Origin: Adiantum capillus-veneris
Lineage: Eukaryota; Streptophyta; Polypodiopsida; Polypodiales; Pteridaceae
Direction of reading: 5' to 3'
Assembly (NCBI GenBank): GCA_014529385.2
Contig: CM043961.1
Location: 16,784,478 to 16,848,477 of the forward strand
DNA length: 64,000 bases
Shown: positions 9,304 to 19,817 of the stretch, piece after piece
Position numbering within the stretch: position 1 is the stretch's first letter
Layout of the letters: each line of letters opens with the position of its first letter
The notes under the pieces: model-generated
Told to the model about the DNA's origin: nothing
Databases searched by the model: none
What the model saw: only the letters and a program-made list of their open reading frames with translations
Translations under genes and position numbers: made by a program

Positions 9304-10576
9304 GGTTTGCAGTAGAATGAATACACAGAAAGGTTAGCGCAAATATAAAAAAGGGAAGAAGTTTTGAGAGGGAAGTAGAGCTACTCAAAGTCATATTTGG
9401 GCGGGAACAAAGTACTAGATAGAGTCTTCAATGAAAGTTCTGAAATTCCTCGGTACATAGTTAGTACGACTTACGGCATTTATGACTTGAAAGCGTGAAA
9501 TTATGAAATTTGATGAACCAAAATAAAATTTCCTCCCTTTTTTTTAAAAGAGCTTGACTCCAAAATGTCTCTTCCTCATTGGTCGAGCGCCACTCTCTCT
9601 CTAGAACTGAAAGGCCCAAAAGTGAGTCCAACTTTCTCCTAATGCTTTACAAAATATCTTAGAGCTTGCCCATCTATAATCAGAGACTACAAATAATTAC
9701 AAGGATTTTCAGAAAAATAATGAAGATATATGGAAATTTCAGGGCTCATGGAAGAAGGCGTCGACTCGAAGAGCGCCCGTCTAGATTGACCGGCGACAAG
9801 GTATTTATAAAACCCCCTATTCAATATTTTTTGAGGTATATAGAGACCCCTTATGTACCACTTTTCTCAATAAAAAGGCCCCTTATATACCAAAAATTTC
9901 ACTTTTTCAATTTAAAACACCCTTCATATGTGTATTTTTTGTAAGTTCATATGAGAATTTAACCCCTTTTGTTGAACTCACGTACTATTCTATATATTTT
10001 TGAGTGAACGCCCCAAGGAAAGATGGAAAATGATCTAGATATACAAAGGAATGGTGATGATGAGGCTATCATCTTAATAGATATCTCCTCATTAGAATGC
10101 TTAGGATAATCAAAGAGCCACTTTAAAATGATCTAGATTTACAAAAGAATGGTTATGAAGAGGCTATCATCTTAATAGATATCTCCTCAATAGAATGCAT
10201 AGGATAATCACAGAGACACTTTAAGAAGTATTGAACATACTACTACCGTAAAATTTAAATTTTTTCAAGTGTAATGAAGCTTACCAAGAAGATAGGCAAC
10301 CTCTATGAGCAAGTTTTCCTTGCATGCCCACAACTCTACATGGAGTGCCTCTTCATATGGTGTATCTTCATCTTTTGTTTGGCAAAATAGCTATTTCTTC
10401 CCTGCCAACCTCCTGATAGGATCTACAGTCTCCAACTGCATGCATGAGATGTGTGGTAAACTCGGCCGTACAGTTTTAAAGGGGAATATTCAAGTTTACT
10501 TTTTCTGTCCTAGTTTACTTTTGTCTGTATAGGTTTCTCTTTGGGCATTGGGGACACCAAATGGCATGTGCCCACA
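9304..10576. other. AT-rich intergenic DNA with a 98-bp tandem duplication
   Basis: No gene is visible. A tandem duplication with a 98-bp period (aaaatgatctagat, then aggctatcatcttaatagat) spans about 10,027-10,222. The segment around 9,930-10,015 (aactcacgta...gtgaacgcccca) resembles the end of the MITE family found at 10,577 and 29,047. The right border of the multi-gene block should lie near 9.3-9.6 kb, but no terminal repeat could be fixed. Confidence 0.5.
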
Positions 10577-10843
10577 CCCGGAGCGTCCACTAGGAAATAT
10601 GTAAGATAGCACGTGCAAACAAAATAAAGGATTTATAATTATGTATATTTACAAAAAAAATGTATTTACATAAAGGGTTTTTTAATTGAGAAATGAAAAT
10701 TTTCATACATAAGGGCTAGTTGTTTTACAAAAATGCATACATAAGAGATACATATAATACTTGAAAATATACATATAAGGGATTATTTAAATACCTCTTG
10801 TTTGCACGTGATATATGCAAACCTTACATAGTGGAGTCCCTAG
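10577..10843. mobile_element. Fold-back MITE with 9-bp TSD (Mutator-like)
   Basis: The 267-bp AT-rich element is a long imperfect inverted repeat with the palindromic centre gaaaattttc. The ends are CCCGGAGCGTCCACTAG and, in reverse complement, CTAGGGACTCCACTATG. Both ends then carry TATATCACGTGCAAAC or a close variant. It is flanked by the 9-bp direct repeat GTGCCCACA (10,568-10,576 and 10,844-10,852). A 9-bp duplication with long TIRs is typical of Mutator-type MITEs. Confidence 0.7.
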
Positions 10844-10852
10844 GTGCCCACA

Positions 10853-11925
10853 TGGTTAGGCGAGCCTAAGTGTTGGGTCCAAATCTAGGGGGGCACGAAC
10901 ACTTGTGCCTTTTGCTTGATGTCCATTTACCTTGAGATTTGCATGTGCAATTAGCAGCTAATCTCACCTCTCCTATGTCATCATGGGTCAACCAAAAAGG
11001 TCAAAAACTCTTTTTCTCCTTTTAGATTAGAAAATAATTACCCTTTAATACTTTAGAGGTGCTACATACAATTGGTTTCATAGTGTAAGGCTTACAAACC
11101 CAACACCCCTCTTCTTAATCTTGAAGGTATGAAAATGACTATTTATTCTAGGCAACATAACTTACAAGTGCTTCCCTTGAACAAAGCAAGCATATTGACA
11201 AAACTCCCTTACAAACAAGGGGTAAAAAATGTAATTCTCCATGTATACATAATTCATCAAAAATACCTAATAGCTCTAACTTACGGAAACCAATAGAAAA
11301 ACTCGGAGTCAGGACCTTAAAAAAAGAGCAGGTACAATGAAGTGGATCCAACAAAACAAGAGTGCTCACAGATTTAAAAATTTGAGGTGCTTATCTTGGC
11401 CTCTAGAAGCATCAAGTTGGGCAATGTCTGTACCTTGTACATAACTTTTGACAAACCCAAAGATAAGAACAACATGATAAAGTCATACTTTGAGAGGAAA
11501 ATTTCATGAGTCATTTTATCTGCTTTATCTTCTTGGTGAAGTGGTTGTGATGTGCTGAAAAATAACAGGATGCTTGACAGGCAAGAACAAGTAACTTAAA
11601 ACGGAGCTTTGTTTGGGTTCTACCAATTGCTTGTATGAATAGCCTCCAAAGCTACAATATTCTAAAGTTGATTGAAGGTCTGAGAAGTAGAATCCATTGA
11701 AATCCTTGATTATGTGTGTGTGAAGTTGCAATAATTTTGCACCTACAAGATCGACCACCTTTGTGTGTACAGGACATCCGTAAGACCAGTTCGCTGCATA
11801 GTAACCTCTTTGGGTGATTTCCTCTTATTAAAATGCGCAAATTATAGCCCTTTCTTACGTAGTGCTAGTTGGAATATTTTTTTATTGATTATGAGCTTTT
11901 TGATATGTGGGGATTCTTGATACAT
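10853..11925. other. Gene-free DNA
   Basis: AT-rich sequence with no open frame showing coding character and no repeat within the window that I can recognise. It ends at the 5-bp direct repeat TACAT (11,921-11,925) that borders the old solo LTR. Confidence 0.5.
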
Positions 11926-12643
11926 TGTAATAGAATTGGCATATTAACTTCAGAGTAGCGGAAATTAGAGAGAGTACTTTTGTGAAATTACTTTATGAGC
12001 ATAGTGGGTGAACATATTTAATGGTAGCAACATAAACATAGCATTTAGTTAACTTGTCATGAACAATAATTTTGCAAGAGAGTGAATTTAGAGAACATGA
12101 CAACAGTTGAGGACCGGATTTATGTGGAGCCGGCGGTCCCTCCTCCAATAGGCCTTTTTATTATGGTTTCTCCCATCAAGAGAGACTTGTTACAATACAA
12201 TTTTTGTGTTCCTTGTGACCTAGGTAATGCAATGAAGATGGAAGCTTCATGCATCACGAGCATCACATAAAATTTGAAGAAAGCATTAACTATCCCAAGC
12301 TTCAGTCCCAAAACCTCAAACACCTTCCAAGGTGGAGAGAGCTAGCAAGGAATGAGGGTAGGGAAGAGGAAGAAGAAACATTTCATAGGAGAAAGAACTA
12401 GTTCCTCACTTATCATCACTCTTCTTGCTACCATACATAATAGCATAGTAATGAAGATGGAGAAGATGGCAAGATTAAGCATTGAAGCATGGCACTTGGA
12501 TGGATTTGCACTCCATAGCCAAGAGTGTTGGTGTAGGCTCTCAACCTCTCTACTTGCATGGAGAAGGAGAAGGAGCTCTTGCACTTTGCACTTCACACAA
12601 TCAGAGTGTGTGTGTGTGTGGGAGAGTATACCCCCTAATCAGG

Positions 12644-14246
12644 TGTAATGGAATTTGCCTATTCAATTTGAGAGTAGCGGAATTTAATGAGAGTACTTTC
12701 AAGAAAGGATTTTGTGAGCATAGCGGGTAGACATAATTGAAGATAGCAACATAATTATAGCAATTAGTTAACTTGGCATAGACAATACTTTTGCAAGAGA
12801 GAGAATTTAGAGAACATGACAACAGTTGAGGACCGGATTTATGTGGAGCCGGTCCCCCCTCCAATAGGCATTTGTATTATGATTTCTCCCATGAAGAGAG
12901 ACTTGTTACAATACATTCTTTGTGTTCCTTGTGACCTAGGTGAAGCAATGAAGATGGAAAGCTTCATGCATCACCATCATAGCATAACCTAAACTTGAAG
13001 AAATCTTTAACTATACCAAGCCTCAGTCCCAAGACCTCAAACACCTTCGAAGGTGGAGAGAGCTAGCAGGGAATGAGGGTAGGGAAGAGGAAGAAGAAAC
13101 ATTTTGTAGGAGAAAGAATTAGTTCCTCACTTATCATACTCTTGTTGCTAGCATACATAATAGCATAGTAATGAAGAAGAAGGAGATGGCAAGCTTAAGC
13201 ATTGAAGCATGTCTCTTGGTTGGATTTGCACTCCATCGCCAAGAGTGTTGGTGTAGGCTCTCAACCTTTACTTGCTTGGAGAGGGAGCTCTTCCACTTTG
13301 CATAGCACACCATGAGAGTGCTTGTGAGTGTGTGTGGGTAAGTATACCCCCTAAGCACCCCCCTAGCTTGCTTGGGTCGACCCCCCCTTGTAGCTCATGC
13401 TTGAAGCTCATTGGACCCCTCCAGGCCTAGCCAATCACAAGCAGAAGCCATTACAAGCAACAGGGATAGCCTTGGGACAAGTGTCCCCCTTTCCCCTTTG
13501 AGAGAGAGGACTTGATAAATGCAAAAAAAATTAGATAATTCAAGTAATTTATCATTGGACCCCTTTGAAGCCTAGCCAATAGGCTTTAAGCAACACATGA
13601 AGGTAACATGGGTAGGGACCTGACATGTGTCCTTGCTGCCTCTTCAAGCTAGGGCTTCCCTTGTGAGTGTGAGTGTGTGTTCTCTCTCTCATCCCTAGGA
13701 AAAGGGCTCGCCCCCCCTCTTGTAGGGATGCTTTTGACTTTAGGAGCTCAAGCACCTTAGTCATCAAGCATGACAAAGCACTTGGACTAGGGGGTATTCC
13801 CACAAGCATCTCAGGCAAGCATGTCAAGGCACCTCAAGCACCTTAATCAAGCGGCAATTCAAGCACCTCAAGCACCTTAATCAATCACCTCAAGCAGGAC
13901 AAACACCTCAAGCACGACAAGCACCTCAAGTAGGTCAAGCACCTCGAGCTTGGGCCGGGTTCCCACCTCAAGCTCAGCCCTAGCTTACCTAAGGTCAAAG
14001 GACTTTTACACACATTATTGGAGGTCTTCAATGAAGCTAACCCTAAGGTCTTATGCTCCATTGGTTAGCCTTGCTCTTGATAGACCATCTCCCATTTGGG
14101 CCCCTTTACGATTGGCCCCATGTTGAGATAGATCTATAAGCACATATCTATATCTTAACACTTGTTCCCGTTTATTCTCCCACATTAAGTGATCAATTTA
14201 ATATGAGAAAATCATTTGGGTTGGTTAGATATTAGATTTTATGACA
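12644..14246 (-). repeat. 3' LTR of the nested gypsy element
   Basis: Begins TGTAATGGAATTTGCC and ends TTTTATGACA on the + strand (TG...CA ends), 1,603 bp. It is nearly identical to the copy at 19,818-21,444, apart from small indels and substitutions near 13,850-13,930 in the cacctcaagca-rich part. Confidence 0.93.
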
Positions 14247-14275
14247 TTACCTCTCTCTTGAAATCATAGTCGTCC
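14247..14275 (-). promoter_or_regulatory. Polypurine tract
   Basis: Read on the - strand, the bases just before the 3' LTR are TTTCAAGAGAGAGGTAA. This is the expected position and composition of the plus-strand primer of an LTR retrotransposon. Confidence 0.65.
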
Positions 14276-14606
14276 TCGACTATGAGGTAGAAGAGATAAA
14301 GGCTTAGTCATTAGTCAATCGTACTTAGCAGGTAGAGGATCCCTTTTTTACCCTACGACATCTTTCCAAGATGGATGACTAATCCATTTGGTGCTTGGGA
14401 GACATAGCTGCCGCAAGCATGTCTGCTCTTTAGTCCATTTCATTCTCCCAAAGTAGAGTGACAAATTCTACTTGATGTTTGAGAGACGTCGTCATCACAA
14501 ACATGATTCTAAGCATGCATACTAGTTAAATTTGTGCACAATTAAAAAGAGGATTAGTCTTATAAGACAAAAACATGAGTCATTTAAAAGAGAGTTGTAC
14601 ATTTGC

Positions 14607-17600
14607 TTACTCTAATGTAGCATTGTAAGCATTGACAAGGTTCATACTATCCTTAAGTTGTACTCCTTGCATCCATTTAGCATCTTCAAAAGGATAATTT
14701 TTGAACTTAATAAGATACCATCGGATTATCTTACCATGTCGTAGTACCTTGTCTTCATGCCGAAGGACAGCTTTGGGTTGTAGCACCTCTTCTTGGTCTT
14801 CAACTTCGGGAGGGTCTTCAATAATTGGTTCAATTGGTGGATCTCCTTTGTAGGGCTTAAGTAGGCTTACATGAAAGGCATTGTGTATAAGCCAATGGTT
14901 GGGCAACTTGAGTTGATCATCCGTCTCATTGATAGGCTTCAAGATTTGGACAGGACCATAGTATCTTTTTGCTAGTTTAGCATAATACTTTTGATGGCCC
15001 GTAGGATTTTTGCCCGTCGTTTGCCTTAATCGAGCCTTAGGAAACTTGAGTAAGACCCAATCATTTTCTTTGAACATTAAGGCTCTTCTGTGCTTATCAG
15101 CAGCAGCTTTTTGCCTTTGTTGAGAGATGGCTATAGCCTCCCTAATCTTTTGAAAAGATTCTTGTAGATCATGGCTATATTCATCGGCGGCGAAGATCTT
15201 CCCATGTACTTTGAGTAGCAAGGGACTTTTAGGTCTTCCCTCTATGATCTCGAAAGGTGCTTTCCCCGTAGAAGTATGTACAGTATTATTGTAGGCATAC
15301 TCTACTAGAGGTAAATACTTTTCCCATTGTGAGCGTTGATCTACTTCGGTAACATAAGTCTTGAGTAGATCGAGTATCGTAAGATTGGCTATCTCACTTT
15401 GGCCATCCGTTTGTGGGTGATAGGCCGAAGAGAAATTCAATCTTGTTCCTAGATTTTCAAAGAGACCTTTCCAGAAATTACTGGTCATTCTCGGATCTCT
15501 ATCTAACACGATGGATGTGGGTAATCCATGGTGCTTGAAAATCTGAGATATGAAGAGAGTTGCCATTTGATGTGCCTTAATAGTCTTTTTGACAGGAATA
15601 AAATGTGCTTGCTTGCTAAACCTGTCGACTATTGTCCATATTCCTGTATTCCCATGGATAGACTTGGGTAATCCAAAGATGAAATCCATGGATATACTCT
15701 CCCATGGTGAATTTGGAATAGGCAATGGCTGGAGTAATCCAGGTTGCTTCCCTCTATCATACTTGGTCTTTTGGCATACTACACATTTTGAAACATACTC
15801 TTGTATGTCCACTTTCATGGTAGGCCAATAGAAATACGTCTCTACTCCTCGGAGAGTAGGTTGAATACCTCTATGCCCTGCATATGGAGGAGCATGGGAT
15901 TCATACATAACCTTCTCACGAAGGGAATGGGTAACACATAGCCTATTGCCGTGGAGAAGATAACCATCCTGCAAGGTGAATGGTTCCTCTTTCTTCCCCA
16001 AAGCAAGGGCTGACATTATGTCTCTAAAGTCAGGGTCAGTAGCATACTCATCTAACATAGAGGATAGATCATTGTGAGTAGCTATAGACACCGCATTAAC
16101 TTTTGGTCGTCGTGAAAGTGCATCGGCAACTTGATTGTGCTTACCAGCTATGTGAGCAATATGGAAATTAAATTGCGAAAGAAAATTTTCCCACCTCATT
16201 TGTTTGTTGGAAATCTTGGTTTGCGTCATGAAATACTTGAGACTTTGGTGGTCGGTTCGTAGGATAAATGGAGTCCCCAATAGGTAGTGCTTCCATGTAT
16301 CTAGGGCATGTAGAACAGCTAAAAGCTCTTTCTCATAAATGCCCAAGACTCGTTCATCACTATTGAGCCTTCGGCTCTCATATGCTATGGCATGCCCTTC
16401 TTGAAGAAAAACCGCTCCAAGGCAATCACCACACGCATCACATTGGACCTCAAATGGCTTTGAGAGATCCGGAAGCACGAGGACTGGTTGGGAAGTAAGC
16501 TTCTCTTTGAGTTTTTCAAAAGCATTTTGCTCCTTAGCAGTCCATACAAACTTAACGTTCTTCTTTGTTAAGTCGTATAGTGGTCCTGCTACTTGAGAGA
16601 ATTTTGCTATGAAGCGTCTATAGTATGCACACATACCAATAAAGCTTCTTAGCTCATGTAGATTCCTTGGGTTAGGCCATGATTTTATTACCTTTAACTT
16701 TGATGGATCCATACGAATACCATCGTGAGAGATAATATGACCTAGATATTGAATCTCTTGAAGGAAGAATTCACTTTTCTTTTGGTTGAGAAAAAGTTTG
16801 TTTTCCCTCAAGGCTTGAAAAATCACTTGGAGATGTTGCTTATGTTCCTCCAAAGATTTGGAGTAGATGATGATATCATCAAAGAACACTCCAGTGAATT
16901 TACGATATGGTCTAAAAATTTTCTCCATGAGACGATTGAAAGTAGCTGGTGCATTAGTCAAGCCAAAAGGCATGACTAGATATTCATAAAGACCAAATGT
17001 TGTGCGAAACGCGGTCTTTAGGATATCTTCATCCACTATCCTTATTTGATGATAGCCACTCTTAAGGTCAATCCTACTGAAGTAGGTAGAGCCTTGTAGC
17101 TTATCAAACAGATCTTCTACCCGAGGCATGGGAAATCTGTTTTTGATAGTGATATGGTTTAGTGCTCGATAGTCCACACACATACGATATGTACCATCTT
17201 TCTTTTGCACTAAAAGGACTGGAGAACAAAAGGGAGAGGAACTAGGCCTCACCATCCCTTTGTCTACCAATTCCTGTACTTGCCTCATAATCTCCTCTTG
17301 TTGAGCTTGTGAGACTCGATAAGGAGGTTTGTTAGGTGGTGAGCTTCCTGGAAGGAGCTCAATACGATGGTCATCATCCCCTCGTTTTGGAGGTAGGTCC
17401 ATAGGGATATCATCAATGAACACATCTTGGAATCCTTTTAGAAAAGTAGACAAGTCTAACTCTTCTTGATTCCTATCATTTTCATTTGATGAAACATTAT
17501 TAGCTTTTAGAGACTCTTTGACATAAATCATGTACGCAGAAACTGAGCTCTTCATTGATTTATCAAAAGAAAGAGGATTTACAAGTGGAATAGTGCGACC

Positions 17601-18398
17601 ATGCTCACTAGCATCTATATACATGTTCTTTCCCATGTAGGTGAAGTAAATTCTCCTTTCAGGGAACTTCATGTTGGCAGCCATGCGATCAAACCATGGT
17701 GCCCCTAGGATAACATACTGATGTTGGAGAGGAGAGATGAAGAAGTCTTCTTTGTCGACATAGCTTTGGACATGAAGCCTCAACTTCCCAATCAAGGGAG
17801 TAATAGAGGCTTGTTGTCCCTTGAAAGCTTCATCGGTTGTTACTATATCTCCCATCTCAAAAGCTTGAATGCCCAACTTGGTGGCCAACTCTATTGATAT
17901 GAAGTTGAGAGTAGAGCCTGGGTCAAACAAGATGAAGGCATCATGCTCTCTTACCTTTCCCCACGCATAGGAAAGTGATGATCCTTTGCAATGACCATCC
18001 TCTTTTGGAGCTTCGATGGTGGAAGCCCTAGGAGTCTCATTGCGAGTATTCTTCTTGGGGCAAGAACGATAGCCATGTCCTTGCTCTCCACACTTGAAAC
18101 ACTTATGGTCCTTGCGAAAAGCTTCAAGCTCTTCAGGAGAGAGTTTGTTTTTACCTTTGTAAACTCCCTTCTCCTTGGACCAATTGTTGTTTTTGTTGTT
18201 GTTGTTGTTGTTGTTGGAAGTGCCTTGGGAATTATTTTGAGCATTGGATTTCCCCTTTGCATCATTTTTATCTTTGTTTTCCATGGGCTTGACATTACGT
18301 CTAGCCCCTTGATGGAAATTGATGCGTGAAGCAACCATGGTGTGGTGGATTACTTCAGTAATAGTACCGGGCCGTTGAGAATTGATGTATTCGGCCAT
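14607..18398 (-). CDS. Gypsy pol: protease, RT, RNase H, integrase, chromodomain
   Basis: A 1,263-residue open frame. The first 35 residues complete the capsid-type gag domain, followed by a poly-Asn stretch (about 62-72) and a CCHC zinc knuckle (CFKCGEQGHGYRSC, 100-113). The aspartic protease motif is FDPGSTLNF (159-161 DPG instead of DTG/DSG). Reverse transcriptase has RMCVDYRALN and the FFDDI catalytic box. RNase H has the VQCDACGDCLGAVF region. Integrase has the H-H-C-C finger (GHRGIQPT...CVVCQKTK) and catalytic-core blocks (SMDFIFGLPKS, HPQTDGQSE). A chromodomain-like end (WYLIKFKNYPFEDAKW) places it with the chromoviruses. The frame is continuous with the gag segment upstream, except for one TAG at 18,399-18,401. 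Confidence 0.95.
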   Translation of the reverse strand: MAEYINSQRPGTITEVIHHTMVASRINFHQGARRNVKPMENKDKNDAKGKSNAQNNSQGTSNNNNNNNKNNNWSKEKGVYKGKNKLSPEELEAFRKDHKCFKCGEQGHGYRSCPKKNTRNETPRASTIEAPKEDGHCKGSSLSYAWGKVREHDAFILFDPGSTLNFISIELATKLGIQAFEMGDIVTTDEAFKGQQASITPLIGKLRLHVQSYVDKEDFFISPLQHQYVILGAPWFDRMAANMKFPERRIYFTYMGKNMYIDASEHGRTIPLVNPLSFDKSMKSSVSAYMIYVKESLKANNVSSNENDRNQEELDLSTFLKGFQDVFIDDIPMDLPPKRGDDDHRIELLPGSSPPNKPPYRVSQAQQEEIMRQVQELVDKGMVRPSSSPFCSPVLLVQKKDGTYRMCVDYRALNHITIKNRFPMPRVEDLFDKLQGSTYFSRIDLKSGYHQIRIVDEDILKTAFRTTFGLYEYLVMPFGLTNAPATFNRLMEKIFRPYRKFTGVFFDDIIIYSKSLEEHKQHLQVIFQALRENKLFLNQKKSEFFLQEIQYLGHIISHDGIRMDPSKLKVIKSWPNPRNLHELRSFIGMCAYYRRFIAKFSQVAGPLYDLTKKNVKFVWTAKEQNAFEKLKEKLTSQPVLVLPDLSKPFEVQCDACGDCLGAVFLQEGHAIAYESRRLNSDERVLGIYEKELLAVLHALDTWKHYLLGTPFILRTDHQSLKYFMTQTKISNKQMRWENFLSQFNFHIAHIAGKHNQVADALSRRPKVNAVSIATHNDLSSMLDEYATDPDFRDIMSALALGKKEEPFTLQDGYLLHGNRLCVTHSLREKVMYESHAPPYAGHRGIQPTLRGVETYFYWPTMKVDIQEYVSKCVVCQKTKYDRGKQPGLLQPLPIPNSPWESISMDFIFGLPKSIHGNTGIWTIVDRFSKQAHFIPVKKTIKAHQMATLFISQIFKHHGLPTSIVLDRDPRMTSNFWKGLFENLGTRLNFSSAYHPQTDGQSEIANLTILDLLKTYVTEVDQRSQWEKYLPLVEYAYNNTVHTSTGKAPFEIIEGRPKSPLLLKVHGKIFAADEYSHDLQESFQKIREAIAISQQRQKAAADKHRRALMFKENDWVLLKFPKARLRQTTGKNPTGHQKYYAKLAKRYYGPVQILKPINETDDQLKLPNHWLIHNAFHVSLLKPYKGDPPIEPIIEDPPEVEDQEEVLQPKAVLRHEDKVLRHGKIIRWYLIKFKNYPFEDAKWMQGVQLKDSMNLVNAYNATLE

Positions 18399-19445
18399 CT
18401 ATTCAGGTAATCCCGCACAGAATTGTTGTCTTTGTTCGGCAAAGTCTATCTTTTGAAAGACAGTAGCTTTGAGATGTAAATCCCAAAACTTGTCTACATA
18501 CTTGTTGATAGACTCATGAGAGAGAAGCTTCAAGCCGCGCCATTCGGTAAGAACTTTATCTTTAGAATCACTTGGAAGAAATTGCTTCATGATGGAAACT
18601 CGTCGAGTTTTCCATGTCTTTGGGGCTTCTCCATTGCCATGAAGGCTAGCCCACCATTGACAAGCTGATTTTTGGAAGTGCATAGCTACATGGCGTAGCT
18701 TGGAGGACTCTGTGAAGCCCTCGTCCCCAAAGGCCGCATCAAATTGCTGGATGAAGGCCAACACTTTGTCGGTAGCACCAAAGGTGCCATCGTAGGTGAG
18801 AAAAGAGATACTCTTTCCTCCCTCCTTGAACTTCTTTAGCTTTTGTGACCTTCGCCATGCAGGAAATGATTTGCGATGTCCTCCCCTCTTGTATTCTCTA
18901 GGAGAATAGACATAACTTTCATCGGAAGAGGAGGAAGGTAAAGAAGAAGGAGAAGAGGGTGACCTCTTTCTAGCCCTTTTCTTCCTTTGTTTCCTCTCTT
19001 GCCTTTCAGAGTGATGAGGAGAAGAACTATAGGTTGCTCTTTTCCTCTTGGGAGGAGTAGGCGATCGTCTAGACCGCCGTCTTCGTGGAGCCACATCTTC
19101 AGAAGAACTTAAACTGTCATTGTTTTCTTTCTCTTTGGATCCCTCCTCTCGAATGGGAGAGAGTCGTCTTTTGGGGGTCTCTTCAAGAGGCCTCCTAAGC
19201 TCTCTCTCCTCTGGGAGAGGAAGGGAAATTCCATAAGCACGAAGTTGTTGAGTAACTTCGGCTTGCAAAACAGGGTTGCCCATAGCTTGTTGCAACCTAG
19301 TGACGAGATAATTCACAAACATGGGAGTATCATCATTAGCACCTTCATGTGCAAAATCAAAGCTATCAATGTTCATTCTACTCTCTTGATTATTGTCAGC
19401 CATGTTAACAAAATTTATGTTTATACTTAGTGTATGCTTTGGCAA
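18399..19445 (-). CDS. Gypsy gag, N-terminal part, ended by TAG
   Basis: 348 residues: an N-terminal head, a Ser/Arg/Lys-rich and acidic middle, then a retrotransposon gag domain (ACQWWASLHG, WKTRRVSIMKQFLP, YVDKFWDLHLKA, FCAGLPE). The TAG falls inside the gag domain: the next codons in the same frame (AEYINSQRPGTI...) complete it. It is therefore either a recent nonsense mutation or a leaky stop, not the normal gag-pol border. The start near 19,445 is the first ATG after the leader. Confidence 0.88.
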   Translation of the reverse strand: MPKHTLSININFVNMADNNQESRMNIDSFDFAHEGANDDTPMFVNYLVTRLQQAMGNPVLQAEVTQQLRAYGISLPLPEERELRRPLEETPKRRLSPIREEGSKEKENNDSLSSSEDVAPRRRRSRRSPTPPKRKRATYSSSPHHSERQERKQRKKRARKRSPSSPSSLPSSSSDESYVYSPREYKRGGHRKSFPAWRRSQKLKKFKEGGKSISFLTYDGTFGATDKVLAFIQQFDAAFGDEGFTESSKLRHVAMHFQKSACQWWASLHGNGEAPKTWKTRRVSIMKQFLPSDSKDKVLTEWRGLKLLSHESINKYVDKFWDLHLKATVFQKIDFAEQRQQFCAGLPE

Positions 19446-19804
19446 TACAAAACCTTAGTTGCCACTCCTCTTAGCCTTTGAAAATCGGCTCTTAAGTATC
19501 TACACCCACGGCTCGAAGTGGTTAATTATAGAGAGTAGAGGAGTAGGTCTAACATAGCAGAGTTGCCAAGGATTAGCTCCTTTCGGACTTCTTATGGCTC
19601 AATAATGGTAAAGTCGTAGGCAAGTCTAGAAAGACTCCATTATTAAGTCCAAAGCTCCCGAGGTGTGCACCATCCCCCACATAGTGGGCTCAACAAAACC
19701 GATAATAGGTCCCAATTCCACTTACCCTATTATAATTAACAACATCAACCATTTATAGGCTACTTAAGGACCTCTCTTCTTAAGCAAGAAAAGAGAAACC
19801 AAAT

Positions 19805-19816
19805 GCTCTGATACCA
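19805..19816 (-). promoter_or_regulatory. Primer binding site, initiator tRNA-Met type
   Basis: On the - strand the bases one nucleotide inside the 5' LTR read TGGTATCAGAGC, the standard initiator tRNA-Met complement used by many plant LTR retrotransposons. Confidence 0.95.
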
Positions 19817-19817
19817 A

